DNA from: Clostridium paraputrificum
GTDB taxonomy: Bacteria > Bacillota > Clostridia > Clostridiales > Clostridiaceae
NCBI RefSeq assembly: GCF_900447045.1
Contig: NZ_UAWH01000014.1
Coordinates: forward strand, 866,501-930,500
Direction: 5' to 3'
DNA length: 64,000 nucleotides
Each line of letters starts with the position of its first letter. The first letter of the stretch is position 1. Below the pieces are notes generated by a model. It was not told where the DNA came from and ran no database searches. It worked only from the letters and a program-made list of their open reading frames with translations. This document shows positions 8,508-16,617 of this stretch, one piece after another. The translations under genes and the position numbers were made by a program.

Positions 8508-10265
8508 ATGAAGAAGAATGCATCTCAAAGAGAATTTAAAAAGCTAAAAAGTCAAATTAATCAAATAGAAGAAATAGCTCATCATTCAAAGGGTGGAGCA
8601 TTAATGGAACATGAATCTACAGTTAGAAAGAAAATACTTCTTCTTATGGGAATGAAGAATGAAGGGTTTAAAGAGTATAAGGATTTATTAGAAAGATATG
8701 AAGAATTATTAGAATACATAGCTAAAAAAATACTAGAAAACTATAATAATAAAAACAATTGTGATTTTGATTATTATCAAGTTGTGAGAGGAAACTATAA
8801 TAGTCTTTTGAACTCAGGTATAATGACTGTTTTAACTAAACAGCATATTCCAAAGATGGTTTCAGAAGAATTTGAAGAAAACTTCCCTAGGAATCCTAAG
8901 GATGAATATAGAGAAGCACGTGGAATGAGAAGAAAATTTGTAATTCATCTTGGGGACACTAATACAGGTAAAACTTATAATGCCATTCAAAGGCTTAAGA
9001 AATGTGATAAAGGTGTATATTTATCACCTCTTAGAATTCTTGCTCTTGAGAATTATGAAAGGCTAAATAATGAGGGAGCGTTATGCGACCTTCAAACAGG
9101 AGAGGAAGAGTTAATAACAGAGGGGGCTACTCATGTGTCTTGTACTATTGAAAAGCTTGATTTAAAAAGACAATATGATGTGGCAGTAATTGATGAAATC
9201 CAAATGATTGATGATTCTCAAAGAGGAGCAGCATGGAGTAGGGCACTTCTTGGTGTGAGAGCTAAGGAAATTCATGTCTGTGGTGCATCAAATTCTAGAG
9301 AAATTTTAGAAGAGATCATAAATGATTGTGGAGATCCATATGAAATTATAGAGTATAAAAGAAGAATACCTCTTGAGGTTCAAGATAAGGCTTTTAATTA
9401 TAATGAGGTAGAAGAGGGAGATGCCATTGTAGTATTTTCAAAAAAGAGAGTTTTAGAATTAGCTGAAGAGTATTCATCAAAGGGAATAAAGGCTAGTTTA
9501 ATATATGGCGATTTACCACCTGAGGTTAGAAGGAAGCAGTACGAGCAATTTGTAAATAAGGAAACAAAGATATTAATTACAACAGATGCTATAGGAATGG
9601 GAGTTAATCTTCCAATTAGAAGAATAATATTTTTATCTGTTAAAAAGTTTGATGGAGAAGAAGTTAGATTTTTAACATCCCAAGAAGTTAAGCAGATAGC
9701 AGGTAGGGCAGGACGTCAGGGCATTTATGATGTTGGTTATGTGGTTTCAGTTGGTAATAATGCTGAAGTTATTAAGGATAAACTTATTAGGGAAGACAAA
9801 ATTATTACTGAAGCAGTAATAGGTCCTTCAGATGCAATTTTAAGAATAAAGACATTACCTTTAATTGAAAAGTTAGCATTATGGAGTACAAGAAAAGAGG
9901 CTCTACCTTATTATAGAAAAATGGATATTAGTGATTATATTATTGTTTTAGATAGACTTAAGAAATATAGACTTAGGGAAACAATAGAGTGGAGTCTTTT
10001 AAAGGTACCTTTTGATGTAACCTCAGATGAACTGATGGAACAATTCTTATTTTACGTTGATGAATTATTTGTAGCTGAAAATGATGTTATATCGAGACCA
10101 ACTATTTTAGGTGGAACATTAGATGAGCTAGAGATTTATTATCAGAAAATAAATATGTATTATTCTTTCTGTAAGGGATTTAACTTAGAGTTTGATGTTC
10201 AATGGATTTATGATGAAAGACTTAAAATTAGTGAAGAAATTAATGAAATATTGGTTAGAATATAA
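8508..10265 (+). CDS. Suv3-like DExH RNA helicase
   Basis: A 585-residue superfamily 2 helicase of the Suv3/Ski2-like group. Walker A is GDTNTGKT (~149-156), motif II is DEIQ (229-232, the Suv3 variant of DEAD), followed by a C-terminal RecA domain with TTDAIGMGVNLPI and the arginine-finger motif QIAGRAGRQG. Residues 1-130 are a charged helical extension. Mitochondrial Suv3 unwinds RNA for a degradosome; in clostridia the role is presumably RNA turnover, which is inference. It stands alone, with GGAGG ten bases before the ATG and its own bidirectional terminator. Confidence 0.9.
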   Translation: MKKNASQREFKKLKSQINQIEEIAHHSKGGALMEHESTVRKKILLLMGMKNEGFKEYKDLLERYEELLEYIAKKILENYNNKNNCDFDYYQVVRGNYNSLLNSGIMTVLTKQHIPKMVSEEFEENFPRNPKDEYREARGMRRKFVIHLGDTNTGKTYNAIQRLKKCDKGVYLSPLRILALENYERLNNEGALCDLQTGEEELITEGATHVSCTIEKLDLKRQYDVAVIDEIQMIDDSQRGAAWSRALLGVRAKEIHVCGASNSREILEEIINDCGDPYEIIEYKRRIPLEVQDKAFNYNEVEEGDAIVVFSKKRVLELAEEYSSKGIKASLIYGDLPPEVRRKQYEQFVNKETKILITTDAIGMGVNLPIRRIIFLSVKKFDGEEVRFLTSQEVKQIAGRAGRQGIYDVGYVVSVGNNAEVIKDKLIREDKIITEAVIGPSDAILRIKTLPLIEKLALWSTRKEALPYYRKMDISDYIIVLDRLKKYRLRETIEWSLLKVPFDVTSDELMEQFLFYVDELFVAENDVISRPTILGGTLDELEIYYQKINMYYSFCKGFNLEFDVQWIYDERLKISEEINEILVRI

Positions 10266-10266
10266 G

Positions 10267-10307
10267 AAAAAAGAGGTATGCGAGAGGATGATGCATACCT
10301 CTTTTTT
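10267..10307. terminator. Bidirectional terminator after the helicase gene
   Basis: Stem AAAAGAGGTATGC / GCATACCTCTTTT with an 11-base loop; it has A- and T-runs on both flanks and also serves the convergent coat-protein operon. Confidence 0.9.
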
Positions 10308-10338
10308 GGTAAAAGTAATAATTTAGAGGTTAATACTA

Positions 10339-10602
10339 TTATTGTCCTGCAGCTTGAGCAAATTTATTCTTAACCTTATCAATTGCAGGTTGTTGAACTT
10401 GTTCTAATTGATATAAGCCTTTTTGCTGCATTAATTTAAAAGTTTCATTTTGTTTTGTTAATGCTTGATTTAATTGGCTATTTAAATCTGTATGTAATGG
10501 TTCTGTAGATGATTCTTCTACAGCTGTATTGTATAGATTAGCTAAGTTTTTTTCTGTTGTAAGAACTTCAGTAATAAGCTCTTTATCAGTTAACCCATTC
10601 AT
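10339..10602 (-). CDS. CotF-like spore coat protein
   Basis: An 87-residue helical protein starting MNGLTDKELITEVLTTEKNL, with the ferritin-like pattern (KELITEVLTTEKNLANLYN, LNQALTKQNETFKLMQQKG) of the CotF family of spore coat proteins. It should be made in the mother cell during sporulation and deposited on the spore. It is second in a two-gene reverse operon with another small coat-like gene 12 bases upstream; GGAGG precedes its start. Family call is good, precise role unknown. Confidence 0.85.
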   Translation of the reverse strand: MNGLTDKELITEVLTTEKNLANLYNTAVEESSTEPLHTDLNSQLNQALTKQNETFKLMQQKGLYQLEQVQQPAIDKVKNKFAQAAGQ

Positions 10603-10614
10603 TAATGATACCTC

Positions 10615-10791
10615 CTATTTTAGCATTGCATATAATTTTGCTATATTTTGCTTATGGTAAGCAGCTAATGCGGTAAAGTGATCTTTAAATTGTTGATCTT
10701 GAGCTTTTTGGGCAAAATCAGAACATATTTTATTAGCTTGGTCTTCGGCACCCAGTAAATCTTCAAGATAAAGTAATTCTTTTTGAGTCAT
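10615..10791 (-). CDS. Small coat-like protein, 58 residues
   Basis: A short gene with a strong ribosome binding site (GGAGG about nine bases before ATG) and a stop 12 bases before the cotF-like start, so clearly its operon partner. The product begins MTQKELLYLEDLLGAEDQ and continues with helical segments such as FKDHFTALAAYHKQN. This alternating amphipathic pattern resembles half of a ferritin-like coat protein. It has one cysteine and no membrane segment. A spore-coat role is inferred from the partner and the pattern. Confidence 0.75.
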   Translation of the reverse strand: MTQKELLYLEDLLGAEDQANKICSDFAQKAQDQQFKDHFTALAAYHKQNIAKLYAMLK

Positions 10792-10967
10792 TTAAAAAAT
10801 CCTCCTTATGTTGATTGATACGAAATTATTTTCCCCTGAGAGGATTTATTTATTCTAAAGTATTTGGAGTTTATACATAAAATTTAGCTATGAACTTCTT
10901 TTAAAGATAAATGTTGTTAAGGTTATAAATTGTAAAAGTTGTTAAGAATTAGAGTGGGTGATATAGA

Positions 10968-11846
10968 ATGATAAAATATGATTTAAACTTAAGAAATTTA
11001 GAGATCCACTTAAATAAAATTTTTGATATAGATTTATATCGAAGTATAAGGATTACAGAATGTCCACATTGTAGGTCTGAAAATATAATAAAGTTTGGAT
11101 ACTATAAAAATGTACAGAGATATAGATGTAAAGAATGTGGGAAAACTTTTTCTAATAAAACAAACACATCCTTTTATTATTCTAAGAAAAATTCAGAAAC
11201 TTGGGTAAAATATATTGAACTCATGTTGAAAAGAAAAACGCTAGATGAGTGCTCTAAAGAGCTTGGGATAAGTTTGCCAACAGCATTTTATTGGAGACAT
11301 AAAATATTATTTTCATTAGCAAAAGTTAAAGAAGCTGAAAAATTAGAAAATAATATACATATATCAAAGATATTAATTAAAGAGAATTTTAAAGGTGAAA
11401 GGCAAATAAGGAATAAGGAAAGGAAAAATGTTTGGAATGTTATAGCAATGGATTCAGGAGAAAATATAATATCTAGGCCAATATCTATTGGTATATGGAA
11501 CATTGAAAATTTTAATAAATTATTTTATGAGAAAATTGATAAGGATGCCTATATTAATGCATATTTAGATAGGTACCTAGATGTAATAGCTAAGAAGCAT
11601 AATGGAAGTGATAAAAGTAGGATAAATATAGAGCTATCAGAAGTATTGAAAAACTATAATAAAACCTTTAAAAACTTTTTGAAAGGTTATAGAGGTGTAG
11701 CAACAAAGTATTTAGTACATTACTTATATTTAGTAAATATTTTTGTAATAACTTTTGAAATATCATCTCTGGATCTTATATATTCATTGAATATTTATGA
11801 CTCTTATATAAAAGAAAATGAAATAAAAAATCTAAAGGCCGTATAA
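10968..11846 (+). CDS. IS1595-like transposase derivative, catalytically degenerate
   Basis: A 292-residue protein with an N-terminal zinc ribbon (CPHCRSENIIKFG ... YRCKECGKTF; four cysteines), a helix-turn-helix (LDECSKELGISLPTAFYWRHKI) and a C-terminal region that follows the ISXO2/IS1595 DDE domain, including FLKGYRGVATKYL, which corresponds to the conserved end of these transposases. The expected first catalytic Asp-Glu pair is replaced in IHISKILIKENFKG, and the second Asp position is not evident around INAYLDRY. The frame is nevertheless intact. It may be a domesticated DNA-binding protein or a decaying element. Ends of an IS are not convincing, apart from one inverted repeat at its 3' end. 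Confidence 0.7.
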   Translation: MIKYDLNLRNLEIHLNKIFDIDLYRSIRITECPHCRSENIIKFGYYKNVQRYRCKECGKTFSNKTNTSFYYSKKNSETWVKYIELMLKRKTLDECSKELGISLPTAFYWRHKILFSLAKVKEAEKLENNIHISKILIKENFKGERQIRNKERKNVWNVIAMDSGENIISRPISIGIWNIENFNKLFYEKIDKDAYINAYLDRYLDVIAKKHNGSDKSRINIELSEVLKNYNKTFKNFLKGYRGVATKYLVHYLYLVNIFVITFEISSLDLIYSLNIYDSYIKENEIKNLKAV

Positions 11847-11897
11847 AAAGTAACAACAATTAACTTAAAAAGATTTATAGGATATTTTATACAGCCT
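11836..11897. repeat. 62-base inverted-repeat structure at the transposase-like gene end
   Basis: Arms AGGCCGTATAAAA and TTTTATACAGCCT pair with one mismatch around a 36-base loop and include the stop codon. The arm sequence resembles GGCTGT-type ends of IS1595-group elements, but no matching left end was found upstream of the gene. It could equally be a weak transcription terminator. Confidence 0.4.
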
Positions 11898-11906
11898 AAA
11901 GTATCA

Positions 11907-12668
11907 TCATGTAAGGAATATATGACTTATTGGTATAATACAAATTCCTAATATTAATGAAAAAATATATAGTTTATTATAGCCATAGGCTCTGGCCTCT
12001 GGAATAAGTTCTTGGAATGCTATATAAAGCATAATTCCAGCAACTAGTGCAAATATAACAGCTAAAATTATTTCATTAATAAATGGTTTTAAGAATAAGA
12101 AGGCTAAAAAAGCACCTACAGGTTCAGCAATTCCTGAAATAAAGGTATACTTAAAAGCTTTACTTTTACTATTTGTAGAATAATATATTGGCATAGCAAT
12201 AGAAATTCCTTCAGGAATATTATGAAGGGCTATTGCCATTGCAATGTAGATACCCAAAGTAGTGCTTTGATAACCTGATACAAAGGTTGCGATACCTTCA
12301 GGGAAATTATGTAGCATAATTGCAATCATAGAAACAAAGCCTACTCTATAAAGGTCACCACCTTTTTTATCTCCTTCAGGAATGAAGTGGTCTATTAAGA
12401 ATGCTATAAGAACTCCTATAATCATAAATAATAAGGATAACAGTACTCCCATTAAGTGCCCTTCCTGCTTAACTAAGGTTTCCTGAGCCGAAGGATATAA
12501 ATCTGTAAAAGATATTGTTATCATAACCCCAGCAGAAAAAGCAAGAGCAAAGGTGATTAGCTTCTTATTTGAAGATTTTGAAAAGAAAACTATAAATGCA
12601 CCTATAACAGTAGATAATCCTGCTAGTAATGATAATAATAATGAAATCATTGATTGACTATCAAACAT
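11907..12668 (-). CDS. zupT: ZIP-family metal transporter ZupT
   Basis: A 253-residue membrane protein with eight predicted segments and the ZIP signatures HNFPEGIATF and HNIPEGISIAMPI in segments IV and V, whose His and Glu residues form the metal path. It imports zinc and other divalent cations. It is monocistronic and reverse, convergent with the transposase-like gene. Family and fold are clear; selectivity between zinc, iron and manganese is not visible. Confidence 0.92.
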   Translation of the reverse strand: MFDSQSMISLLLSLLAGLSTVIGAFIVFFSKSSNKKLITFALAFSAGVMITISFTDLYPSAQETLVKQEGHLMGVLLSLLFMIIGVLIAFLIDHFIPEGDKKGGDLYRVGFVSMIAIMLHNFPEGIATFVSGYQSTTLGIYIAMAIALHNIPEGISIAMPIYYSTNSKSKAFKYTFISGIAEPVGAFLAFLFLKPFINEIILAVIFALVAGIMLYIAFQELIPEARAYGYNKLYIFSLILGICIIPISHIFLT

Positions 12669-12820
12669 AATACAACTCCTAAAAATTTCTTATCTACCTT
12701 ATTAAATTTATTTGAAATATCTATAAAAATTCCAACTTTAATATAATGCTATTGTAAATTTAGAAAAATTAAACTATAATGCTTTATAAAATAAAGAAGA
12801 ACATAAGAAAGGAAAGGAAA

Positions 12821-13921
12821 ATGAAGAACTTTTTGGATAGCATCACTCAGTATTTTTCACCAGAGTTAATAAATAGTTGCAAAAGAATATCTAAGTTTCT
12901 ACTAATATACACTGTGCTTTTTATACTGCTTGCAATGGGATTAAAATATGCAATTCCATTTGTAATAGCACTTCTTATTGCAATGAGTTTAAGACCAATA
13001 AAAAATAGAATTCTATGCATAAATAAAAGATTAAAAAAGTTTAAGCTTACAGATGGATTTGTTTCAATGGTTTTAACAATAACCATTGTTGCAGTAGCAG
13101 CTTTTTTACTATTTATAATAGGGTTTAAAATAGCTGAGCAATTAAATAACTTTTATACATACATAACAGATAAAAATACATTAAATAATATAATGAGTAC
13201 AGTTTCTTTAGAAATAAATAATCTTTTAAAGAATGCTAATGACATAGATTCAGGAATTTTAGAAAAGATAAATGAGTTAATACCTAAACTAATATCTATT
13301 GGGACATCACTTGCAGCTACATTTGTTCAAAACTTATTAAATATATTAGTATCAATTCCAGCTGCATTTGTAATGGTGATAATAACGATTATAGCAACTT
13401 TCTTCTTTACTAAAGATATAGATGTAATACAAGTAAAGTTAAAAGGGGCCTTTTCTGAAAAGGGAATTGAGTTAATTAGAAGTTTAAGAAAAAAGAAAAA
13501 TGAAATATTTGGTGGTTATCTGAAGGCCTTTGCACTTATTATGATAGCAGTAATAATTTACACATCTGTAATATACAAATTTGCAGGAATAAAGTATGCA
13601 GTAGTAATAGCAATTATTACAGGAGTATTAGATGCACTTCCTATATTTGGTGCAGGTTTGGTTTATGGAATTGTTGGAATAACAGCTTTGTTAGGGCAAA
13701 ACTATAAGGGAACACTAATTATTATTTTAGGGTATATTGGATGTGTTGTAATAAGACAGTTCTTACAGCAACAATTAATGTCTACATTCTTAGGGTTAAA
13801 TCCATTAGTAATAATAATTGCATTATTCTTAATAATAACCCCGGTAGGGTTTGTAGGAATGTTTTATTTCTTAGGAGCATTTATTTTATATGATATAATA
13901 ACCCCTAATAAAACACCATAA
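12821..13921 (+). CDS. AI-2E family membrane protein (YtvI-like permease)
   Basis: A 366-residue membrane protein of the AI-2E/PerM superfamily: two hydrophobic pairs at the N-terminus, a long amphipathic central part and a C-terminal block with VLDALPIFGAGLVYG and LGLNPLVIIIALF, which are the family signatures. Members export small molecules or act in sporulation (YtvI); the substrate here is unknown. I placed the start at the ATG preceded by AGGAAAGGAA; an in-frame ATG 14 codons upstream has no binding site. It is a single gene. Confidence 0.85.
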   Translation: MKNFLDSITQYFSPELINSCKRISKFLLIYTVLFILLAMGLKYAIPFVIALLIAMSLRPIKNRILCINKRLKKFKLTDGFVSMVLTITIVAVAAFLLFIIGFKIAEQLNNFYTYITDKNTLNNIMSTVSLEINNLLKNANDIDSGILEKINELIPKLISIGTSLAATFVQNLLNILVSIPAAFVMVIITIIATFFFTKDIDVIQVKLKGAFSEKGIELIRSLRKKKNEIFGGYLKAFALIMIAVIIYTSVIYKFAGIKYAVVIAIITGVLDALPIFGAGLVYGIVGITALLGQNYKGTLIIILGYIGCVVIRQFLQQQLMSTFLGLNPLVIIIALFLIITPVGFVGMFYFLGAFILYDIITPNKTP

Positions 13922-14009
13922 GGTATAGAATTTTTACCAGATTAATAATATAATGGATTTAAACATGTAAAATTGGGGATTAAAAATACATTAAAAAGGG
14001 GGAATCCAA

Positions 14010-15308
14010 TTGAAAAAAGTAAAAATAGCATTGCTTGGCTTAGGTAATGTTGGGCGTGGGGTATGGAATATTCTACAAATGAATGGTGAAGAAATCATGA
14101 AGCGTTCAGGATGCCAAGTTGAAGTTGCAAAAATCCTTGTAAGAGATCCTAGTAAAGCTAGAGCAGTTAAGGTCCCAGAAGAGTTAATAACAACTAACTT
14201 TGATGAAATTTTAAATGATGATTCTATTAAGATAATAGTTGAAGTAATGGGAGGCATAGAGCCAGCTAGGGAGTATATCTTAAAGTCATTAAATAAAAAG
14301 AAGCATATAGTTACAGCTAATAAAATGCTTTTAGCTACATATGGTGATGAATTATTTAAAAAAGCAGATGAAGAAGAGGTTATGCTTAATTATGAAGCAA
14401 GTGTAGCAGGTGGTATACCTATAATTCAAGCTATAAATGAAAGTTTAACAGCAAATAAGATTGAAAAACTATATGGAATAATTAATGGTACAACAAACTT
14501 CATTTTAAGTAAGATGGAACTTGAAGGTAGTGACTTTGAGAATGTATTAAAAGAAGCACAAGAAAAGGGATATGCAGAAGCAGATCCTACATCTGATATT
14601 GAAGGTTTTGATGCCCAATATAAGCTTGCAATTTTATCTTCTTTAGCTTTTGGAACTAAAGTTAAGATAGATGATGTTTATAGAGAAGGAATTACTAAAA
14701 TAACTTCAAAGGATATTAGATATGCTAAGGATTTTGGATTGGTAATTAAGTTATTAGCCATAGCAAAAGAAACAGATGGAAAACTTCAGTTAAGGGTACA
14801 TCCAACAATGATACCAGCTACTCATCCTTTAGCAAATGTACATGATTCCTTTAATGCAGTGTTTATTAAAGGAAATGCAGTAGATGATTTAATGTTCTAT
14901 GGAAGAGGTGCTGGAGATTTACCTACAGGAAGTGCTGTTGTAGCAGATATAGTATCAATTTTAAGAAGTGATGTGGATACTGAAAATAGACTTCCAGTAG
15001 AAAAAAATAACTTATGGCATAAAGAAATTGGGGAAATTAATGATATAACTAGTAGGTATTACATTAGAACAACAGTAACAGACAGACCAGGTGTACTTGG
15101 TGAAATTACAGCCATATTTGGTAGGCATGGAGTAAGTTTACGTTCTGTAATTCAAAGAGGAAGAATTAAAAATGAAGAAGAAGTAGGATTAGTTTTAGTA
15201 ACTCATTATACTGAGGAAAAACAGTTACAAGGTGCAATTAATGAAGTTAAAGATATTGATGCTGTAAAAGAAATTAATAATATGATAAGAATAGAAGATT
15301 TTAATTAA
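14010..15308 (+). CDS. hom: Homoserine dehydrogenase
   Basis: A 432-residue enzyme that reduces aspartate semialdehyde to homoserine on the way to threonine and methionine. It shows the NAD(P) loop GLGNVGRGV at residues 8-16, NGTTNFILSKM in the substrate site, GYAEADPTSDIEGFDAQYK with the catalytic Asp/Lys region, and a C-terminal ACT domain (TVTDRPGVLGEITAIFGRHGVS) for threonine feedback. The start is a TTG behind AAAAAGGGGG. It stands alone here, without thrB or thrC, and no T-box or other leader structure was recognised in the 88 bases before it. Confidence 0.95.
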   Translation: MKKVKIALLGLGNVGRGVWNILQMNGEEIMKRSGCQVEVAKILVRDPSKARAVKVPEELITTNFDEILNDDSIKIIVEVMGGIEPAREYILKSLNKKKHIVTANKMLLATYGDELFKKADEEEVMLNYEASVAGGIPIIQAINESLTANKIEKLYGIINGTTNFILSKMELEGSDFENVLKEAQEKGYAEADPTSDIEGFDAQYKLAILSSLAFGTKVKIDDVYREGITKITSKDIRYAKDFGLVIKLLAIAKETDGKLQLRVHPTMIPATHPLANVHDSFNAVFIKGNAVDDLMFYGRGAGDLPTGSAVVADIVSILRSDVDTENRLPVEKNNLWHKEIGEINDITSRYYIRTTVTDRPGVLGEITAIFGRHGVSLRSVIQRGRIKNEEEVGLVLVTHYTEEKQLQGAINEVKDIDAVKEINNMIRIEDFN

Positions 15309-15332
15309 AAGGAGCTCTTTTGAGCTCCTTTT
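15307..15332. terminator. Bidirectional terminator between hom and azlD
   Basis: Perfect stem AAAAGGAGCTC / GAGCTCCTTTT with a TTTT loop, placed between the convergent genes and touching both stop codons. Confidence 0.9.
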
Positions 15333-15660
15333 ATATTATTGTCATTAGAATAGTTATTGTAATGACTCCTACTACAATTGAAAGTCCTAAAGACTTTTTC
15401 TTAAGTGAAATTAATAAAACAATAATAGATGCCATAAGTTCTATGTTAGAAAAGCTTAAGTTTAAACTACCATTATCAGTGAAAATTCCTGGGCATATTA
15501 AAGCAGCAAAAATTCCTGCAGGAATAAACTTCATCCATTCGATAAGCCAATTTGGAAGTTCTTTTCCTGAAAGATATACCATAGGTAAGCTACGTGGAAT
15601 ATAGGTAAATACAGATATTCCTAGTATAAGTAAGATAACATTAATTGTATTAACTTTCAT
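15331..15660 (-). CDS. azlD: AzlD branched-chain amino acid transport protein
   Basis: A 109-residue membrane protein with four segments and the AzlD-type motif FTYIPRSLPMVYL. It is the small subunit of the AzlCD exporter for branched-chain amino acids. I start at the ATG at 15660, eight bases after GAAAGGG; a GTG three codons earlier overlaps the azlC end. It follows azlC directly, so the two are coupled. Position next to hom hints at amino-acid homeostasis, but they lie on opposite strands. Confidence 0.88.
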   Translation of the reverse strand: MKVNTINVILLILGISVFTYIPRSLPMVYLSGKELPNWLIEWMKFIPAGIFAALICPGIFTDNGSLNLSFSNIELMASIIVLLISLKKKSLGLSIVVGVITITILMTII

Positions 15661-15661
15661 C

Positions 15662-16393
15662 TTAAACACCCTTTCTGATTTTAATGAATTTTTCTACAAA
15701 GTAACAAAGGGTTGCTGATAGCAAGGTAGCTATAATTACATATAAATTGTTGTTCATAATCAAAGAAAGATTAACAGCTGTAAATCCAGAAATAACAGCA
15801 CATAAAATGTATATTCCTCCCTTAAGTTGAAGACACAAAAGACATATAAACATAGAGGTTAGAACAAAGTTAATTATGGTATCATTAAAATTGAATATTG
15901 AACCTGTAACCCCACCTAATATATTAGATAATATCCATGTAGAATGAGAAACTATATTAAGTATAGTGGCTCTACGTGTATTCCATCTACCTTCTTTAAA
16001 TTTTATTAAATTAATAGCAAAAGTTTCATCTGTTATTTCATGAGAAAAAAATAATAAAAACTTTTTGTTACATTTACTAAAGTATTGAGAGAGAGTTGAG
16101 CTCATTAATATATGTCTTAAGTTAACTATAAAAGTTGTAAGTATTATAGAAAACATTGAAGAATGAGCTATAAGCATTGATGATGTTATAAATTGTCCAC
16201 TTCCTGCAAATACGAATAAAGAAAGGAATCCAATTTCTATTGGAGACAATCCTGCTTTTTGAGATAGAATTCCTGAAGCTATTCCAAGAGGTATATACCC
16301 GATACATATAGGGATAGCCATTTTTACTCCATATATTACATCATCTCTAGATAGTTTATTTTCTTCCTTTTTATTATGTATTGTTTCAATCAT
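15662..16393 (-). CDS. azlC: AzlC family ABC-independent amino acid exporter subunit
   Basis: A 243-residue protein with about eight membrane segments; AIPICIGYIPLGIASGIL and FVFAGSGQFITSSML are the AzlC signatures. With AzlD it forms a branched-chain amino-acid (and azaleucine) efflux system driven by ion gradient. AAGGGGGC precedes the ATG. It is the first gene of a two-gene reverse operon. No regulator such as azlB is adjacent. Confidence 0.92.
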   Translation of the reverse strand: MIETIHNKKEENKLSRDDVIYGVKMAIPICIGYIPLGIASGILSQKAGLSPIEIGFLSLFVFAGSGQFITSSMLIAHSSMFSIILTTFIVNLRHILMSSTLSQYFSKCNKKFLLFFSHEITDETFAINLIKFKEGRWNTRRATILNIVSHSTWILSNILGGVTGSIFNFNDTIINFVLTSMFICLLCLQLKGGIYILCAVISGFTAVNLSLIMNNNLYVIIATLLSATLCYFVEKFIKIRKGV

Positions 16394-16617
16394 TTAAAAG
16401 CCCCCCTTAAAAATTCCTTAAGTAAAATTATACCATATGTATTTTGTAGTATAATATAATTCTATTTATGATTGCAGAGATAATTATTAGAGTCATAAAT
16501 GATAGAGATAGAGCTTATGAAATAAAAAAAAATTATAAAATATGTGGTATTACATAACTTATTATGCTATAATTATCACAACAAAAGATAGTAATAGTGT
16601 AAATTATGGAGGCAATG

